Assembly (NCBI GenBank): GCA_030710605.1
Contig: CP092886.1
Location: 164,341,302 to 164,405,301 of the forward strand
Length of the DNA stretch: 64,000 bases
Source of the DNA: Cordylochernes scorpioides
Taxonomy: Eukaryota; Arthropoda; Arachnida; Pseudoscorpiones; Chernetidae
Direction: 5' to 3'
The notes under the pieces were generated by a model, which saw nothing but the letters and a program-made list of their open reading frames with translations, had not been told where the DNA came from and did no database searches. The position numbers and the translations under genes were made by a program. Positions within the stretch are counted from its first letter, which is position 1; each line of letters opens with the position of its first letter. This document shows positions 52,701 to 57,431 of this stretch, one piece after another.

Positions 52701-55700
52701 GAAATGAAGAGACCATGACATGGTCTCTTCATTTCTCCCTCCTTCAATGCCTTCCTCTACTGAGGGTAGGCCACATGGTCTCTTCATTTCTCTCTCCTTC
52801 AAAATTGAATTTTTCACATTCGATAGTTTGCAGTTGTAGGGACGATATGTAGACATGTGGTGCACTTGCAATAAAATCAGTTGTCTACTACTACCCACCA
52901 TGATTATCGTGGCCTGTACTACGTGTACTAATGATAAATTGAAAAAAACATGTGTATATGAAAATTCGAAACTATTTTAGATGCGTAAGATTCTTCTGAA
53001 GTTAAACAATTTGAAGAAATTGTGTATATATAAAAAGCCTATAGTGGATATCAAAGAAAGTTAATTTATTTACCAATACTTCGATCAACATCAAGCCAAC
53101 CTTTATCAAGATACTAAATAGGTAGGAAAACACAGATTTTTGTGCCTTGATAAATTTTTGATAAAAAATAATGAAACTTTTTGAACCGGGTTTTTCTGGC
53201 ATTGTATCGAGTAGGCTCTGTGATGAGTGTCGCGATGCGTGTCTTTGCGCCCCACACAAATCTATGTTTAGTTAATTTAGATCTTGCGCACGAAAGTTCT
53301 TTCTATTTTCCATTATATTGCCACCAGATATTAAACCTTAAACTTTTGTTAGCTATATTTTATCGTTTATTTTAAGTCAATTTATTTTACGCACCTGAGT
53401 AAGAAGTACACACAGAAAGTTTAATTATTGGAAACCATCAGTTTTATACCAGTATGTGCTTGTATTTCAACAACTCTCTCTCACGTGACGGATAGAAATG
53501 TTATAAAAATACTGACAATGGAAACACCCGCAGTAGAAAGTGGTTCTGGAAAACGAAATTATGGTTAAAATGATGTTCTTTTATACAGTTGTATTTTTCA
53601 ATAATAAAATAGTTTTATACACTTTCAAATCTTCGTTCATCCGTTGGGAAGTCTCCAGGCGATTTATTGTGTAACATGCGATGTTTATTCTGTGTCTGCA
53701 AGATGTCTAGAGCGTAACTTTCACGGTTTATGTTGTGGTGTTTTCATGATGTTAAGAGTGTAACATGTAAGGGTCATTTTCCCATAACTTTCAAGGTTTA
53801 TTTTTTCGTGTCTCCAACACGTTTAGAGAGTAACATGCAAGGTTTATTCAGTGCCTCCAAGATGCTTTGAGCGTAACTTGTAAGGTTTATTTTTCCGTGT
53901 CTCCAAGATGTTTCAAGTGTAACATGCAAGGTTTATTTCCCGTGTCTCCAAGATGTTTCAAGTGTAACATGCAAGGTTTATTTCCCGTGTCTCCAAGATG
54001 TTTCAAGTGTAACATGCAAGGTTTATTTCCCGTGTCTCCAAGATGTTTCAAGTGTAACATGCAGGGTTTATTTTCCGTGTCTTCAAGATGTTTCAAGTGT
54101 AACATGCAAGGTTTTATTCCGTGTCTCCAAGATGTTTCAAGTGTAACATGCAAGGTTTATTTTCCGTGTCTCCAAGATGTTTCAAGTGTAACATGCAAGG
54201 TTTATTTTTCGTTACTCCCAGCGATATCTTCAGTTTAATCTCTAGAACACTTTATTATCCTATTCGACTTTTGCTTTATTCAGGAGTAGTTAAAAGTAAA
54301 ATTGAACTGAATAGAAACACTATATTGACACAGTTTTGTCAACGTGTTGTCAACGTGCTGCGCAGTTCCCAGGGGGCCAGCGGGAAGGACGAGGTGGTCG
54401 AGCTGAAGCTCTCCGACAGTTTGAAATGCTACATCTGCCGGGTAAGTCTTGCTCCTTCGTCTCACTTTAAGTTCTTTACTTCCGCCTGTATTCTATATAT
54501 ATTAAAAACAAAAATACATATCCTGACCAGACTCACGTGAGCATTTCTAGAGGGCAGAGCGCAGATCTGCTCATGCGAGCCTGGTCAGGATATGCCTTTT
54601 TGTTTTTAATATCAACACCTGACCTTTTTTTATATTTTTATTGTTTTTACACACACACATATATATTAAAAATAAAGAAAGCATATCCTGACCACGAGCA
54701 CATGTGCTTTTTAGATTGCAGAGCGCCATCTAGTGGAGCAAAAATAAACTAAACGTTTATTTAACTTGCTCCGTGATATTTGGCCAACCCAATTTCTTGA
54801 CAAATCAAGAAAAGCCATCCACTAATTTGCACCACATATATAAACATATTTTTGAATTTATGCTAATTTAAGTTACTTTTTTATTTTGATAAGGAATATA
54901 TATAGAATTATAAAGTACATTAGCATCATTTTATTTGAACAGAGATATGTCACATACTGTACTTACAAGATTTACAAGGAAAACGCCTCTTCAATAAAGT
55001 TCGGGACAGAAATACTTGGATATATACAACGTTTTTTCACTCATATATAATTTTTATTAAATCAACTGCTGCCATTCAACGGGGTAATAAGCCTCCGCCA
55101 AACAATTCGTAATTAAGTTATGACGCCTCTGTATATCAAAAAGGAATAAACACTCGTGACTTCAATTAAAGTGTTACTTTTAGAAATAAAGATACTTCGG
55201 CCAGTAAATCTTTTTATTACCTCGACGTTTCGACAAAAATATTTTGTCCTCGTCAGGAGCAAACAAAAATTAAAACATTTAGCAAGGCATAAAAAGATTT
55301 ACTGGCCGAAGTATCTTTATTTTCAAGAAAAATGAATGCCGACCAGGCAGCCTCAATCCTTACGATATTCATACGAATTAAATGGTTCAATATTGCTAAA
55401 GTAGGATTGTATGAGTGATTTAAATTAAATAAATGGATATATAAACTAGAGAGTATGATCCCAGGTATAGTTTCTTTTCCTTCAATCACTGGCTAGTACT
55501 TGTCTGGACTTATTTCTTGAGCGAACACTTTCTTCACACTTATTTTATACTTTTTGGACTCCTTCTCCGATATGTGTTGCTTGGGCGCATACTTCACCAC
55601 TTCATTCTCGAGCCGACACGCTCTGGACTCCCCACTCGTACATTCTTGATCAGCAGGTATTCACTTACTTTAGATGGACATACTGGGGTCGCCCACTCAT

Positions 55701-57431
55701 TCCTTTTCACACTTCTCTATTTATCACCCGCAGCCTCTCCAATGCTAACTTCTAGAAGACAACAATCACTCCGCCTCTTTCCCCCATATTTTTATTCCCT
55801 TTTGTTCACCTTTCTTCGTTTTTTTTTTCTTCGTCTTCATAGAACAAAGATTGGAGAAGGGTTGCGACCAGGCTCACCGACAGATACCAATTTCATTTTA
55901 AATGTCAACATAATGTACACTCATAGACAAGGTTAAGGAAGTTTTACCTTTTAGCATGTATATCGGGATCCATACAATAACTCGGAAAGATATTTGATAC
56001 AGAGTGAACTTTATTGAAGATACACGAGATAACCAGGTGTGAACAAAATTGCCTCTGTCTCCTTCAAAATGAATAAATAAATAACAGACGACCGGCGTCA
56101 TTGAGACATTCCACTTCATTAAGTTTTATTCATGAGTGTAAACATCCGTTTTTCAATTCGTTAATTCTCTTCATTAATTGGAAATAGTTAACATTTTAAC
56201 CATAAGTATATCTCGTTCAGTAGGTGGTAGAATATCTAAATTGAGGATAAATACACGTTGTACTTGGGTATACGTGGCTTACGTGGCTCCACCGCAGGAG
56301 CTCTACTCCCGGCCCGTGGTGTCCGTCTCCTGCTGGCACGTGCACTGCGAGGACTGCTGGCTGCGCACCCTGGTAAGTCCTCCACCGCCTGGGTGGACAG
56401 TTGAGCCGCGCTTTAACAACATGGCGGTGAACAATTCTTCATTCATAGCCAGATCAAATTCTTTGTATCTTATTGTACAACATAATGATAGAACATCACC
56501 TGATTGTTCAACTGTTACTGCTGATGGCTTTCTACCATCTGAAAAGTTAACAACCAAACGTTAATTTTTATTTACAAAAATGGGCAAATGCCCATTATGA
56601 AGTATCAAAAACCATTAAATTAGGCGTTTCGGGTTGTTGGCCCTCAGCATAGTGATGCATGCTTAACGTTGAAGACCCACCAACAGGATATCTTCACCTT
56701 TCATATTTATAATAATAATTAAAAAACTTTATCCATTTGGGATGAAAGTATGGATACTATGCGTCAAGTTAAAGTGAAGATATTTAAAAAATAATAAATT
56801 ATTTCCCTTTAATTAACCTTAGCCATCAAAATGAAAACTCATTTCTTTATGCTTGTATAAATTAAGCATATTCAGCTCGAGACAACTCTGAATGGAGATT
56901 CACTCTAAGCATTTACTTAAGATAAAAAGTGCACACATAGTGCATGTTGAATACCCTCTGAATATATGTAATATTTTTTATCGTTATAATAGAAGAAACA
57001 ATTCTTCTTCTCACTCTTTAGCTTTTTGATATGATATGTTTTTATTATCAGTTCTATCAAGGTCTAAAAATTACAAATATTTTTCACAATGAGTTCCTTT
57101 TTATTTTAAATCGCAAACTTTCAAGTGATAATAATTTTCTTACAGAAATATTCAATTGTTTTAATAAAGCTTGTTGAAGAGCGATTATCGATTGAAAGCT
57201 TGCAATTTATAATTAAAAGAAACTCATTGCGAGAAAATATTTGTAGTTTTTGAACGTTTTTCACAATTTTATACTGAATCTGTCAAGGTCAGGTTTTAGT
57301 TGAGAGATTCGTCCTGTGAGCAAGCTTTCCTTACATTGTGGGTGTCCCCGGTGTCGCAGGGCATCAAGCGACTCTGCCCCCAGTGCAGCATGATTACCGC
57401 CCCCCGAGACCTGCGCCGAATCTTCATGTAG
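10681..57431 (+). CDS. RNF220: RNF220-like RING E3 ubiquitin ligase, whole gene model (15 exons)
   Basis: Proposed join: 10681-10749, 11968-12289, 34247-34352, 35901-35937, 37263-37334, 37391-37433, 39431-39519, 39628-39676, 40042-40144, 47629-47697, 47754-47803, 51844-51889, 54366-54441, 56298-56372, 57360-57431. Every junction keeps phase and the total is 1278 bases, giving 425 residues against about 566 in human RNF220. Seen: an N-terminal block with SYLPNPMTSSALMVLA, a CPVC...HAH finger-like motif, VRANRQNRLN, an acidic stretch followed by YGQPQY, and a terminal C3HC4 RING ending APRDLRRIFM. Known for the family: RNF220 is an E3 ligase acting on nuclear and cytoplasmic targets (Sin3B, Gli factors) and linked to beta-catenin and to ZC4H2. 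Expected here by homology: an E2-dependent ubiquitin ligase. Least certain are exon 1, exon 8 and the choice between exon 11 and an alternative exon. The gene identity itself is secure. Confidence 0.93.
11257..11373. mobile_element. CATATCCTGACC hairpin MITE, copy 1
   Basis: Arms aaaaaagacatgtcctgacc gctcacac and complement. The family has terminal TTAAAAACAAA. Other copies: 45175-45237 (half), 50682-50815, 54499-54612, 54657-54795. Confidence 0.65.
11479..11592 (+). repeat. GGCTCATCA hairpin-family copy
   Basis: Reads ttactgcaatgatatgag, gggcttggctcatcagtag, ctctcagcggtttcgccaaa and ctctactattgtattggat. The stretch gtgaccctctcagcggtttc can fold on itself. This is the fullest single copy in the window. 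Confidence 0.65.
11698..11770 (-). mobile_element. tRNA-like (SINE head) sequence
   Basis: On the minus strand TGGATGAGAGG resembles a pol III A box and GGGATTGAATCCC a B box with paired flanks, spaced as in a tRNA. No acceptor stem closes, so it is a tRNA-derived SINE head rather than a tRNA gene. Confidence 0.4.
11968..12289 (+). CDS. RNF220: RNF220 exon 2, N-terminal conserved block
   Basis: Follows tgtgcag and ends CAGAAAA|gtaagt, phase 0 in and 1 out, 322 bp. It encodes SYLPNPMTSSALMVLAADQ near its start, close to vertebrate SYLPNPLASPALMVLAS, then a Phe/Pro-rich stretch (FGFPFRPMFP), a segment with SAFVPTKR like vertebrate SAFTPAKR, and a Ser/Asp/Pro-rich end. GC content is far above the flanks. 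If exon 1 is wrong, the in-frame ATG at 11953 would provide a start without a splice. Confidence 0.9.
12589..12784. mobile_element. MITE with ACATACC...GAGTGCC inverted repeats
   Basis: Left acataccgagagtgccttta and aatcccgattttgtcagta face right tactgacaaaatcggg and ttaaggcactctaggtatgt. Arms of about 55 bp with small differences; TA near both ends. One copy, 300 bp after RNF220 exon 2. Confidence 0.7.
12790..14560. other. Intronic sequence, nothing clear
   Basis: AT-rich intron of RNF220. The 161-codon minus-strand frame at 13689-14174 has no recognisable motif and low-complexity edges. Confidence 0.3.
14560..14840 (+). mobile_element. Possible LINE 3' end remnant
   Basis: Ends with a hairpin (attagggctgacggccctaa) followed by taaaaagctt, like the hairpin plus AATAAAGGCTT end of the 17.5-kb LINE. 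No target duplication found. A second fragment, cttgtatagggctgttgttg, lies at about 14625. Confidence 0.35.
14840..17035. other. Intronic sequence with two GC islands
   Basis: GC-balanced stretches at 15780-15910 and 16400-16740 stand out, without coding logic. The 16900-16966 hairpin lies here. The rest is AT-rich. Confidence 0.3.
16900..16966. repeat. Hairpin with ATATATTGGATTTAAT arms
   Basis: ataataaaaggcatatattg gatttaat faces its exact complement. A single arm (caatatatgcctttttaatt) also occurs at about 15244. Confidence 0.7.
17049..17168 (-). mobile_element. LINE 3' tail, minus strand, 13-bp target duplication
   Basis: ATTTTCTTCGTAG at 17036-17048 and 17169-17181 flanks a 120-bp copy of the same LINE tail as at 4.6 kb (DPEQQLYTPKIVDIAAAVIE), ending in (CAA)n on the minus strand. 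Confidence 0.85.
17517..18327 (+). mobile_element. 5'-truncated LINE with 16-bp target duplication
   Basis: GACATTCAACATTCTC at 17501-17516 and 18328-18343 brackets an 811-bp insert. It encodes the end of a non-LTR retrotransposon ORF: a helical tail with GYLLGDFPFPVVRLLAQVRI, a frame break near 17870, then a zinc-knuckle-like CTFCNSKLKNEITHYIFDC (C-xx-C...H-xxxx-C) and a stop at 18123. A roughly 200-bp 3' UTR holds a short hairpin (agggtcagtgaccct), AATAAA and a (TTG)n tail. RT is missing, so it is immobile. Confidence 0.88.
18685..18816. mobile_element. Hairpin element, second dated copy, 12-bp target duplication
   Basis: TAATCGTTGATT at 18673-18684 and 18817-18828 flanks cgaaactattttaaaggcgt ... 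agatggcgcgctagtgcatc. It is shorter than the 5.4-kb copy because part of the right arm is missing. Confidence 0.8.
19480..20215. promoter_or_regulatory. GC-balanced non-coding island in the large intron
   Basis: About 700 bp of complex, repeat-free sequence with CTAATTGAATGACCATTCAA, GATCAATCG, and CAGCTG E-box-like sites near 19975-20005. All frames are short. Typical look of conserved intronic regulatory DNA; unproven. Confidence 0.3.
20762..21272 (+). mobile_element. 5'-truncated LINE-like insert with 14-bp target duplication
   Basis: GAAACCTGCCAGTT at 20748-20761 and 21273-21286 flanks 511 bp ending gtcttaataaaggctttt and a (TG)n run. The 3' end resembles that of the 17.5-kb LINE (aataaaggctttttgttg), so I class it as a related element. 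Its coding part is too short and decayed to confirm. Confidence 0.7.
22245..22905. repeat. Tandem array of 156-160-bp units
   Basis: Four copies plus a partial one, each starting near taattttattgcga and including gtgtcataatgtcactagta, gatgttaatgagagaggtat and caataccgcaacactgaggt. Starts at about 22246, 22404, 22563, 22723 and 22879. Non-coding, nucleosome-scale period. Confidence 0.9.
22905..23070. promoter_or_regulatory. GC-rich island after the tandem array
   Basis: Contains ACCAATTAATGTGG, a CRE-like GTGACGTCAGC, CCATAAACACC and GGGGACAATTACAACC in 130 bp, with no ORF. Candidate regulatory element. Confidence 0.3.
23900..25340. other. GC-richer intronic block, no recognised gene
   Basis: Two islands (23900-24640 and 24940-25340) with competing ORFs of 70-90 codons on both strands, none with a family signature or splice logic. 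Could be regulatory DNA; the ORFs look like chance frames in GC-balanced sequence. Confidence 0.3.
25862..25998. repeat. Foldback with TTACTGCAATGAT arms
   Basis: tgataacaatcatc...ctctgcagatcttactgcaa faces its complement ttgcagtaaggtctgcagag...gatgatagttatca. It shares the TTACTGCAATG core and ctcatc block with the hairpin family. Confidence 0.65.
26248..26401. mobile_element. Inverted-repeat element (CTCACAATGAGT family), copy 2
   Basis: Arms ttatattctcacaatgagta and complement, loop with gctcttcaacgggctta. Lies in the large RNF220 intron. Confidence 0.75.
26674..26980 (-). mobile_element. tRNA-derived SINE with 12-bp target duplication
   Basis: AAGGCAAAACAT at 26662-26673 and 26981-26992 flanks a 307-bp element. 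On the minus strand it begins with a tRNA-like head: A-box-like TGGAAGGCTGG and a perfect B box GGTTCGATTCC. A body shared with 52.4-52.9 kb and 62.8-63.0 kb follows, and an A-rich tail (T run on +). The head would be a pol III internal promoter. Confidence 0.88.
28875..29880. repeat. 42-bp minisatellite with splice-donor-like motifs
   Basis: Unit is two related 21-mers, aggtgagcatatgcaagaat a and aggtgagaccatgtaagagc c; about 20 units. On + each unit contains CAGGTGAGC and AAGGTGAGA, close to the 5' splice-site consensus. Unit length 3 x 14 creates spurious ORFs of 181-321 codons. Confidence 0.95.
30000..32340. other. Intronic sequence, mostly featureless
   Basis: A GC-balanced island at 30180-30470 and another at about 31900-32140; otherwise AT-rich with no repeat family or coding frame I can support. 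The island near 32000 ends 200 bp before the Tc1 element. Confidence 0.3.
32346..33763 (+). mobile_element. Complete Tc1/mariner transposon
   Basis: Starts CACTGCGTGACATTGAAAAT and ends with its reverse complement; the TIRs of about 46 bp differ by one inserted base. TA dinucleotides flank both sides (32344-32345, 33764-33765). It contains one uninterrupted transposase. It lies in the 22-kb RNF220 intron, sense to the gene, and carries its own AATAAA at about 33661. Near-identical TIRs and an intact ORF suggest recent insertion. Confidence 0.95.
32588..33619 (+). CDS. Tc1/mariner-family transposase, intact
   Basis: 343 residues, usual Tc1 length. The N-terminal paired-like DNA-binding half includes a helix-turn-helix (about residues 20-60, GWSIRQIAADTHLGASTVH). 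The C-terminal DDE domain has SDESRF (first Asp), QQDNARPHTA (second Asp) and SPDLSPIEHVW (Glu). I count 32 residues between the second Asp and the Glu, two fewer than the common DD34E. The enzyme acts in the nucleus, cutting at the TIRs and inserting at TA. No frameshift or stop is seen, so it could be active. Confidence 0.95.
   Translation: MPGHRKRRQFKQTDAFTRGMVIGLKRAGWSIRQIAADTHLGASTVHRLWRRWLEQGNVAIYRNVGATRVTSARVDRRILRQAVAAPQATCTAILQHVQDTLDHSISTRTISRRLVANGLHSCRPLRRLPLTPPNRRQRLEWCRARSMWMTEWHRVVFSDESRFCLSSDSRRVRVWRRRGERSNPAAIVERPTVRQRGIMVWGAIAYDSRSPLLRIQGTMTAQRYVDDVLRPVTLPYLQGVPNALYQQDNARPHTARISQQALQDVQMLPWPPYSPDLSPIEHVWDIIGRRLHALPQPRSEDELWQMVEREWRAIPQDAIRTLIDSLPRRVAAYIAVRRGPTCY
33843..34035 (+). 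mobile_element. TA-flanked MITE, copy 2 (left TIR deleted)
   Basis: Same family as copy 1 in opposite orientation. It begins cactcacccgatgtcgcccg, lacking about 35 bases of the left TIR, and ends gtttgtccatgagtg before TA. It lies 80 bp after the Tc1 element. It contains a short TG run. Confidence 0.75.
34247..34352 (+). CDS. RNF220: RNF220 exon 3, CxxC finger-like motif
   Basis: Acceptor gcgcag, phase 1 in (completing AAG with exon 2) and 2 out. It encodes SSEPSCPVCGQALRPADFHA and then HLQLELERLTSLVN. This parallels vertebrate CPICQVLLRPSELQEHMEQE, a CxxC plus His putative zinc motif followed by an acidic helix. The donor AACAG|gtcggt is weak; an alternative donor at 34345 (CTG|gtgaac) would end in phase 0 and skip the microexon frame. 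A 101-codon ORF at 34191-34496 is a different frame over the same bases. Confidence 0.9.
34683..34852. mobile_element. MITE with ATTAAAGACTT inverted repeats
   Basis: attaaagacttctgaaaaac acgccacc at the left pairs with the right end gcgtggtgttttcaaaaagt ctttaat; inner blocks gatccaga / tctggatc also pair. Confidence 0.7.
35030..35340. promoter_or_regulatory. GC-balanced intronic island
   Basis: Repeat-free, non-repetitive sequence between RNF220 exons 3 and 4 with mixed composition; the 72-codon ORF here does not fit the gene's phase. A similar island is at 36240-36470. Possible regulatory DNA. Confidence 0.2.
35901..35937 (+). CDS. RNF220: RNF220 exon 4, 37-bp microexon
   Basis: Preceded by gttgttgcag and followed by gtacgt, strongly GC-rich inside AT-rich intron. 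With phase 2 in it reads GRGGGGSSPPSR after the shared Arg codon and ends in phase 0, exactly what exon 5 requires. Without it, exon 3 joined to exon 5 runs into TGA after ten codons. It encodes a flexible Gly/Ser/Pro linker between the CxxC block and the STPSPAESEL segment, where vertebrates have a Ser-rich linker of different sequence. Confidence 0.72.
37263..37334 (+). CDS. RNF220: RNF220 exon 5
   Basis: Acceptor gactgtgcag, donor GAG|gtacgt, 24 codons, phase 0 to 0. It reads STPSPAESELKRGLYGDKPE followed by SRWE. The TP-x-SP and ELKR spacing resembles vertebrate GTPKSLLLSASIKREGESP. The other two frames contain stops. A 56-bp intron separates it from exon 6. Confidence 0.88.
37391..37433 (+). 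CDS. RNF220: RNF220 exon 6, VRANRQNRLN block
   Basis: Acceptor gtgcccag, donor gtaagt, 43 bp, phase 0 to 1. It encodes TYQRVRANRQNRLN, nearly identical to vertebrate TFLRVRANRQTRLN, the most conserved segment of the middle of RNF220. A copy of a 207-bp TA-flanked MITE begins 80 bp after its donor. Confidence 0.93.
37513..37719 (+). mobile_element. TA-flanked MITE, copy 3
   Basis: Starts cacttatggactaaactta and ends gtgtccatgagtg, TA on both sides. Lies in the intron just after RNF220 exon 6. Its 86-codon ORF is carried by the repeat and is not a gene. Confidence 0.8.
39431..39519 (+). CDS. RNF220: RNF220 exon 7, basic and Cys-containing block
   Basis: Acceptor tactgctcag, donor AAG|gtgagt, 89 bp, phase 1 to 0. 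With the preceding G it completes NARV then SSRRRK, like vertebrate NARIGKMKRRK. It continues CPEEIACTVCAKPSSPCPKK, which adds a CxxC and more Cys not present in my recollection of the human protein. These could form a second zinc-binding site specific to this lineage (inference). Confidence 0.88.
39628..39676 (+). CDS. RNF220: RNF220 exon 8, candidate 49-bp exon
   Basis: Strong acceptor (cccgtctttgtggcag) and strong donor (gtaagttcc). Phase 0 in and 1 out bridges exon 7 (ends 0) to exon 9 from 40042 (needs 1). It reads LLKSEAPREWPAFNFP. It has no homology that I can see. The alternative is that exon 9 starts earlier in phase 0, at 39981 or 40026, and this segment is not used. Confidence 0.55.
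40042..40144 (+). CDS. RNF220: RNF220 exon 9, acidic YGQPQY block
   Basis: Start chosen after tgtttccctcag, the best pyrimidine-tract acceptor; phase 1 in, 2 out with a weak donor CA|gtatcc. It encodes EDENQDLNVDDDDSATYGQ and the split codon completing PQY, paralleling vertebrate DADLDVDGDDTLEYGKPQY. The same frame is open upstream to 39951 and includes SCWCPRCNAQQ, so a longer exon 9 with an extra CxxC is possible. The 24-bp pyrimidine minisatellite begins about 35 bp after the donor. Confidence 0.88.
40179..41080. repeat. 24-bp pyrimidine minisatellite with splice-acceptor-like units
   Basis: Unit ctctttctctcaatcctata gctt, about 37 copies, starting 35 bp after the RNF220 exon 9 donor. On + every unit is a pyrimidine tract ending TATAG. 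The minus-strand Arg/Glu-rich ORFs (RERKRSYRIE type) are artefacts of the 8-codon period. Confidence 0.95.
41885..42160. other. GC-balanced island with a 100-codon ORF
   Basis: The + frame 41885-42187 (MKVETSKYFAMFSNEPITPE...) is open over the whole island, but it ends in AT-rich sequence without a donor-like edge in the phase needed. A forkhead-like TGTAAACA is present. Coding exon or conserved non-coding element; undecided. Confidence 0.25.
42190..45085. other. Intronic sequence, one GC island
   Basis: A GC-richer stretch at 42840-43110 with no ORF and a weak GGCTCATCA-family trace at 43955-44050. The remainder is AT-rich. Confidence 0.3.
45085..45385. repeat. Short tandem triplication around a MITE fragment
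   Basis: caacgctactttcaaatcat taaaaactatttc, ttcaggctttatactc occurs three times (about 45092, 45254, 45320). Between the first and second copies is a half-copy of the CATATCCTGACC MITE. Confidence 0.7.
45715..45930. other. GC-balanced island with an open + frame
   Basis: After gtattcag the frame reads ELTPPGYDMSFIQQDWERSA. RNF220 needs a phase 2-to-2 exon in this intron if any, and I find no donor that gives it. Left unassigned. Confidence 0.2.
47629..47697 (+). CDS. RNF220: RNF220 exon 10
   Basis: Acceptor attttttcag, donor gtaagt, 69 bp, phase 2 to 2. It reads YSETDLSCTQSKVEQPENKD then KL, matching vertebrate YTEADVIPCTGEEPGE after the YG-KPQ block. It is followed by a 56-bp intron. Confidence 0.88.
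47754..47803 (+). CDS. RNF220: RNF220 exon 11, 50-bp exon
   Basis: Acceptor tttgctgtttttag, donor gtaagt, phase 2 in and 1 out. It reads NSDKSTISSCWSIETI, Ser/Thr-rich like the weakly conserved region before the RING. A nearer AG at 47729 would give an immediate TAA, supporting this acceptor and a 56-bp intron. Confidence 0.68.
49771..49844 (+). CDS. Candidate alternative RNF220 exon
   Basis: A GC-rich 74-bp segment with acceptor tcctctatag and donor GCAG|gtgagt. Only the phase-2 frame is open: LLIARPERLRAGARLLEGLS then APIA, out in phase 1. This is the same phase class (2 to 1) as exon 11, so it could replace exon 11 but not be added to it. It may equally be a conserved non-coding piece with chance splice signals. 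Confidence 0.3.
50682..50815 (-). mobile_element. CATATCCTGACC MITE, long form
   Basis: Reverse complement aligns along its whole length with 54657-54795: cctgatcacgagcacatgtg, a catctagta block, aacgttgattta, and a ggtcaaccca end. Confidence 0.65.
51844..51889 (+). CDS. RNF220: RNF220 exon 12, Lys/Glu/Gln-rich
   Basis: Acceptor ccttgcattgcag, donor AG|gtaagt, 46 bp, phase 1 in and 2 out. It reads PKGSKEEQKEDKQQ, a charged, probably helical or coiled linker ahead of the RING. Phase-2 entry gives an immediate TAA, so an exon of class 2 to 1 (exon 11 or its alternative) must precede it. Confidence 0.72.
51945..52153 (+). mobile_element. TA-flanked MITE, copy 4
   Basis: Starts cacttatagacaaaacttaa and ends gttttgtccatgaaaatg, TA on both sides. 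Inserted 55 bp after the donor of RNF220 exon 12. Confidence 0.8.
52400..52945 (+). mobile_element. SINE copy interrupted by a palindromic insertion
   Basis: The left part (about 52400-52588) follows the 26.7-kb SINE in order: ggatcgaatcccg, gaaagtccaaccc, aagtaaccaaac, gtaagtgcaaaagt. The right part resumes at tgtagacatgtggtgcactt and runs through ctacccaccatgattatcgt to an A-rich tail. Between them sits the 52583-52853 palindrome, absent from the 26.7-kb copy. The head boundary is uncertain. Confidence 0.8.
52583..52853. mobile_element. 271-bp near-perfect palindrome
   Basis: Two 135-base arms are exact reverse complements around a single unpaired base at 52718. Each arm contains two near-identical repeats with gagaaatgaagagaccatg. 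The outermost bases (tctaca/tgtaga) belong to the host SINE, so the insert is probably TA-TCGTCCC...GGGACGA-TA: a foldback MITE with a TA target. Transcribed in the RNF220 intron, it would fold into a long hairpin RNA. Confidence 0.85.
53640..54225. repeat. 45-bp minisatellite
   Basis: Unit gtgtctccaagatgtttcaa gtgtaacatgcaaggtttatttccc; about 8 good copies in 53880-54215 and decayed ones before. The 15-residue repeats seen in ORFs (CFKCNMQGLFPVSPR) are artefacts. Ends about 140 bp before RNF220 exon 13. Confidence 0.92.
54366..54441 (+). CDS. RNF220: RNF220 exon 13, pre-RING and first RING cysteines
   Basis: Acceptor gtgctgcgcag, donor CGG|gtaagt, phase 2 to 0. It reads SQGASGKDEVVELKLSDSLK then CYICR. 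CYIC supplies zinc ligands 1 and 2 of the RING (vertebrate CLIC). A 45-bp minisatellite ends about 150 bp upstream. Confidence 0.92.
54499..54795. mobile_element. Two adjacent CATATCCTGACC MITEs
   Basis: 54499-54612 is a short hairpin (atattaaaaacaaaaatacat ... complement). 54657-54795 is the long form with gagcgccatctagtggagca. Both follow RNF220 exon 13 within 60-350 bp. Confidence 0.65.
55185..55335. mobile_element. Penelope-type terminal inverted element with CTGACGA...GAAA core
   Basis: Arms ataaagatacttcggccagt and complement. On the minus strand the middle holds CTGACGA (55250-55256), a perfectly pairing GACAAAA...TTTTGTC and GAAA (55228-55231). The same family is at 59058-59205; a related tail (ctttattttcaagaactatg, aatgccgacca) is at 19000-19080. 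Confidence 0.55.
55918..56138 (-). mobile_element. TA-flanked MITE, copy 5
   Basis: Starts cactcatagacaaggttaag and ends ttttattcatgagtg, TA on both sides; same orientation as copy 1. Lies about 160 bp upstream of RNF220 exon 14. Confidence 0.8.
56298..56372 (+). CDS. RNF220: RNF220 exon 14, RING core
   Basis: Acceptor caccgcag, donor CTG|gtaagt, 25 codons, phase 0 to 0. It encodes ELYSRPVVSVSCWHVHCEDC then WLRTL, near-identical to vertebrate SIQCWHVHCEECWLRTL. It carries RING ligands 3 to 6 (C-x-H-xx-C-xx-C). Confidence 0.96.
57062..57254. mobile_element. Inverted-repeat element (CTCACAATGAGT family), copy 3
   Basis: More diverged arms (atttttcacaatgagttcc / gaaactcattgcgagaaaat) with the loop inverted (gttgaagagcgattatcg). 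Sits in the last RNF220 intron, about 105 bp before exon 15. Confidence 0.7.
57360..57431 (+). CDS. RNF220: RNF220 exon 15, end of RING and stop
   Basis: Acceptor cggtgtcgcag. It reads GIKRLCPQCSMITAPRDLRR then IFM and TAG, against vertebrate GAKKLCPQCNTITAPGDLRRIYL. CPQC gives ligands 7 and 8; the DLRR tail after the RING is an RNF220 hallmark. A hairpin element ends about 105 bp upstream of the acceptor. Confidence 0.96.
   Translation, partial: GIKRLCPQCSMITAPRDLRRIFM

Noticed and set aside
52487-52901. Nearly identical 105- and 121-codon ORFs on opposite strands
   Set aside because: Caused by the perfect palindrome, which reads the same on both strands.
53867-54540. CFKCNMQGLFPVSPR repeats suggesting a zinc-finger array
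   Set aside because: 45-bp minisatellite; the CxxC pattern is accidental and is mirrored by an ORF on the other strand.
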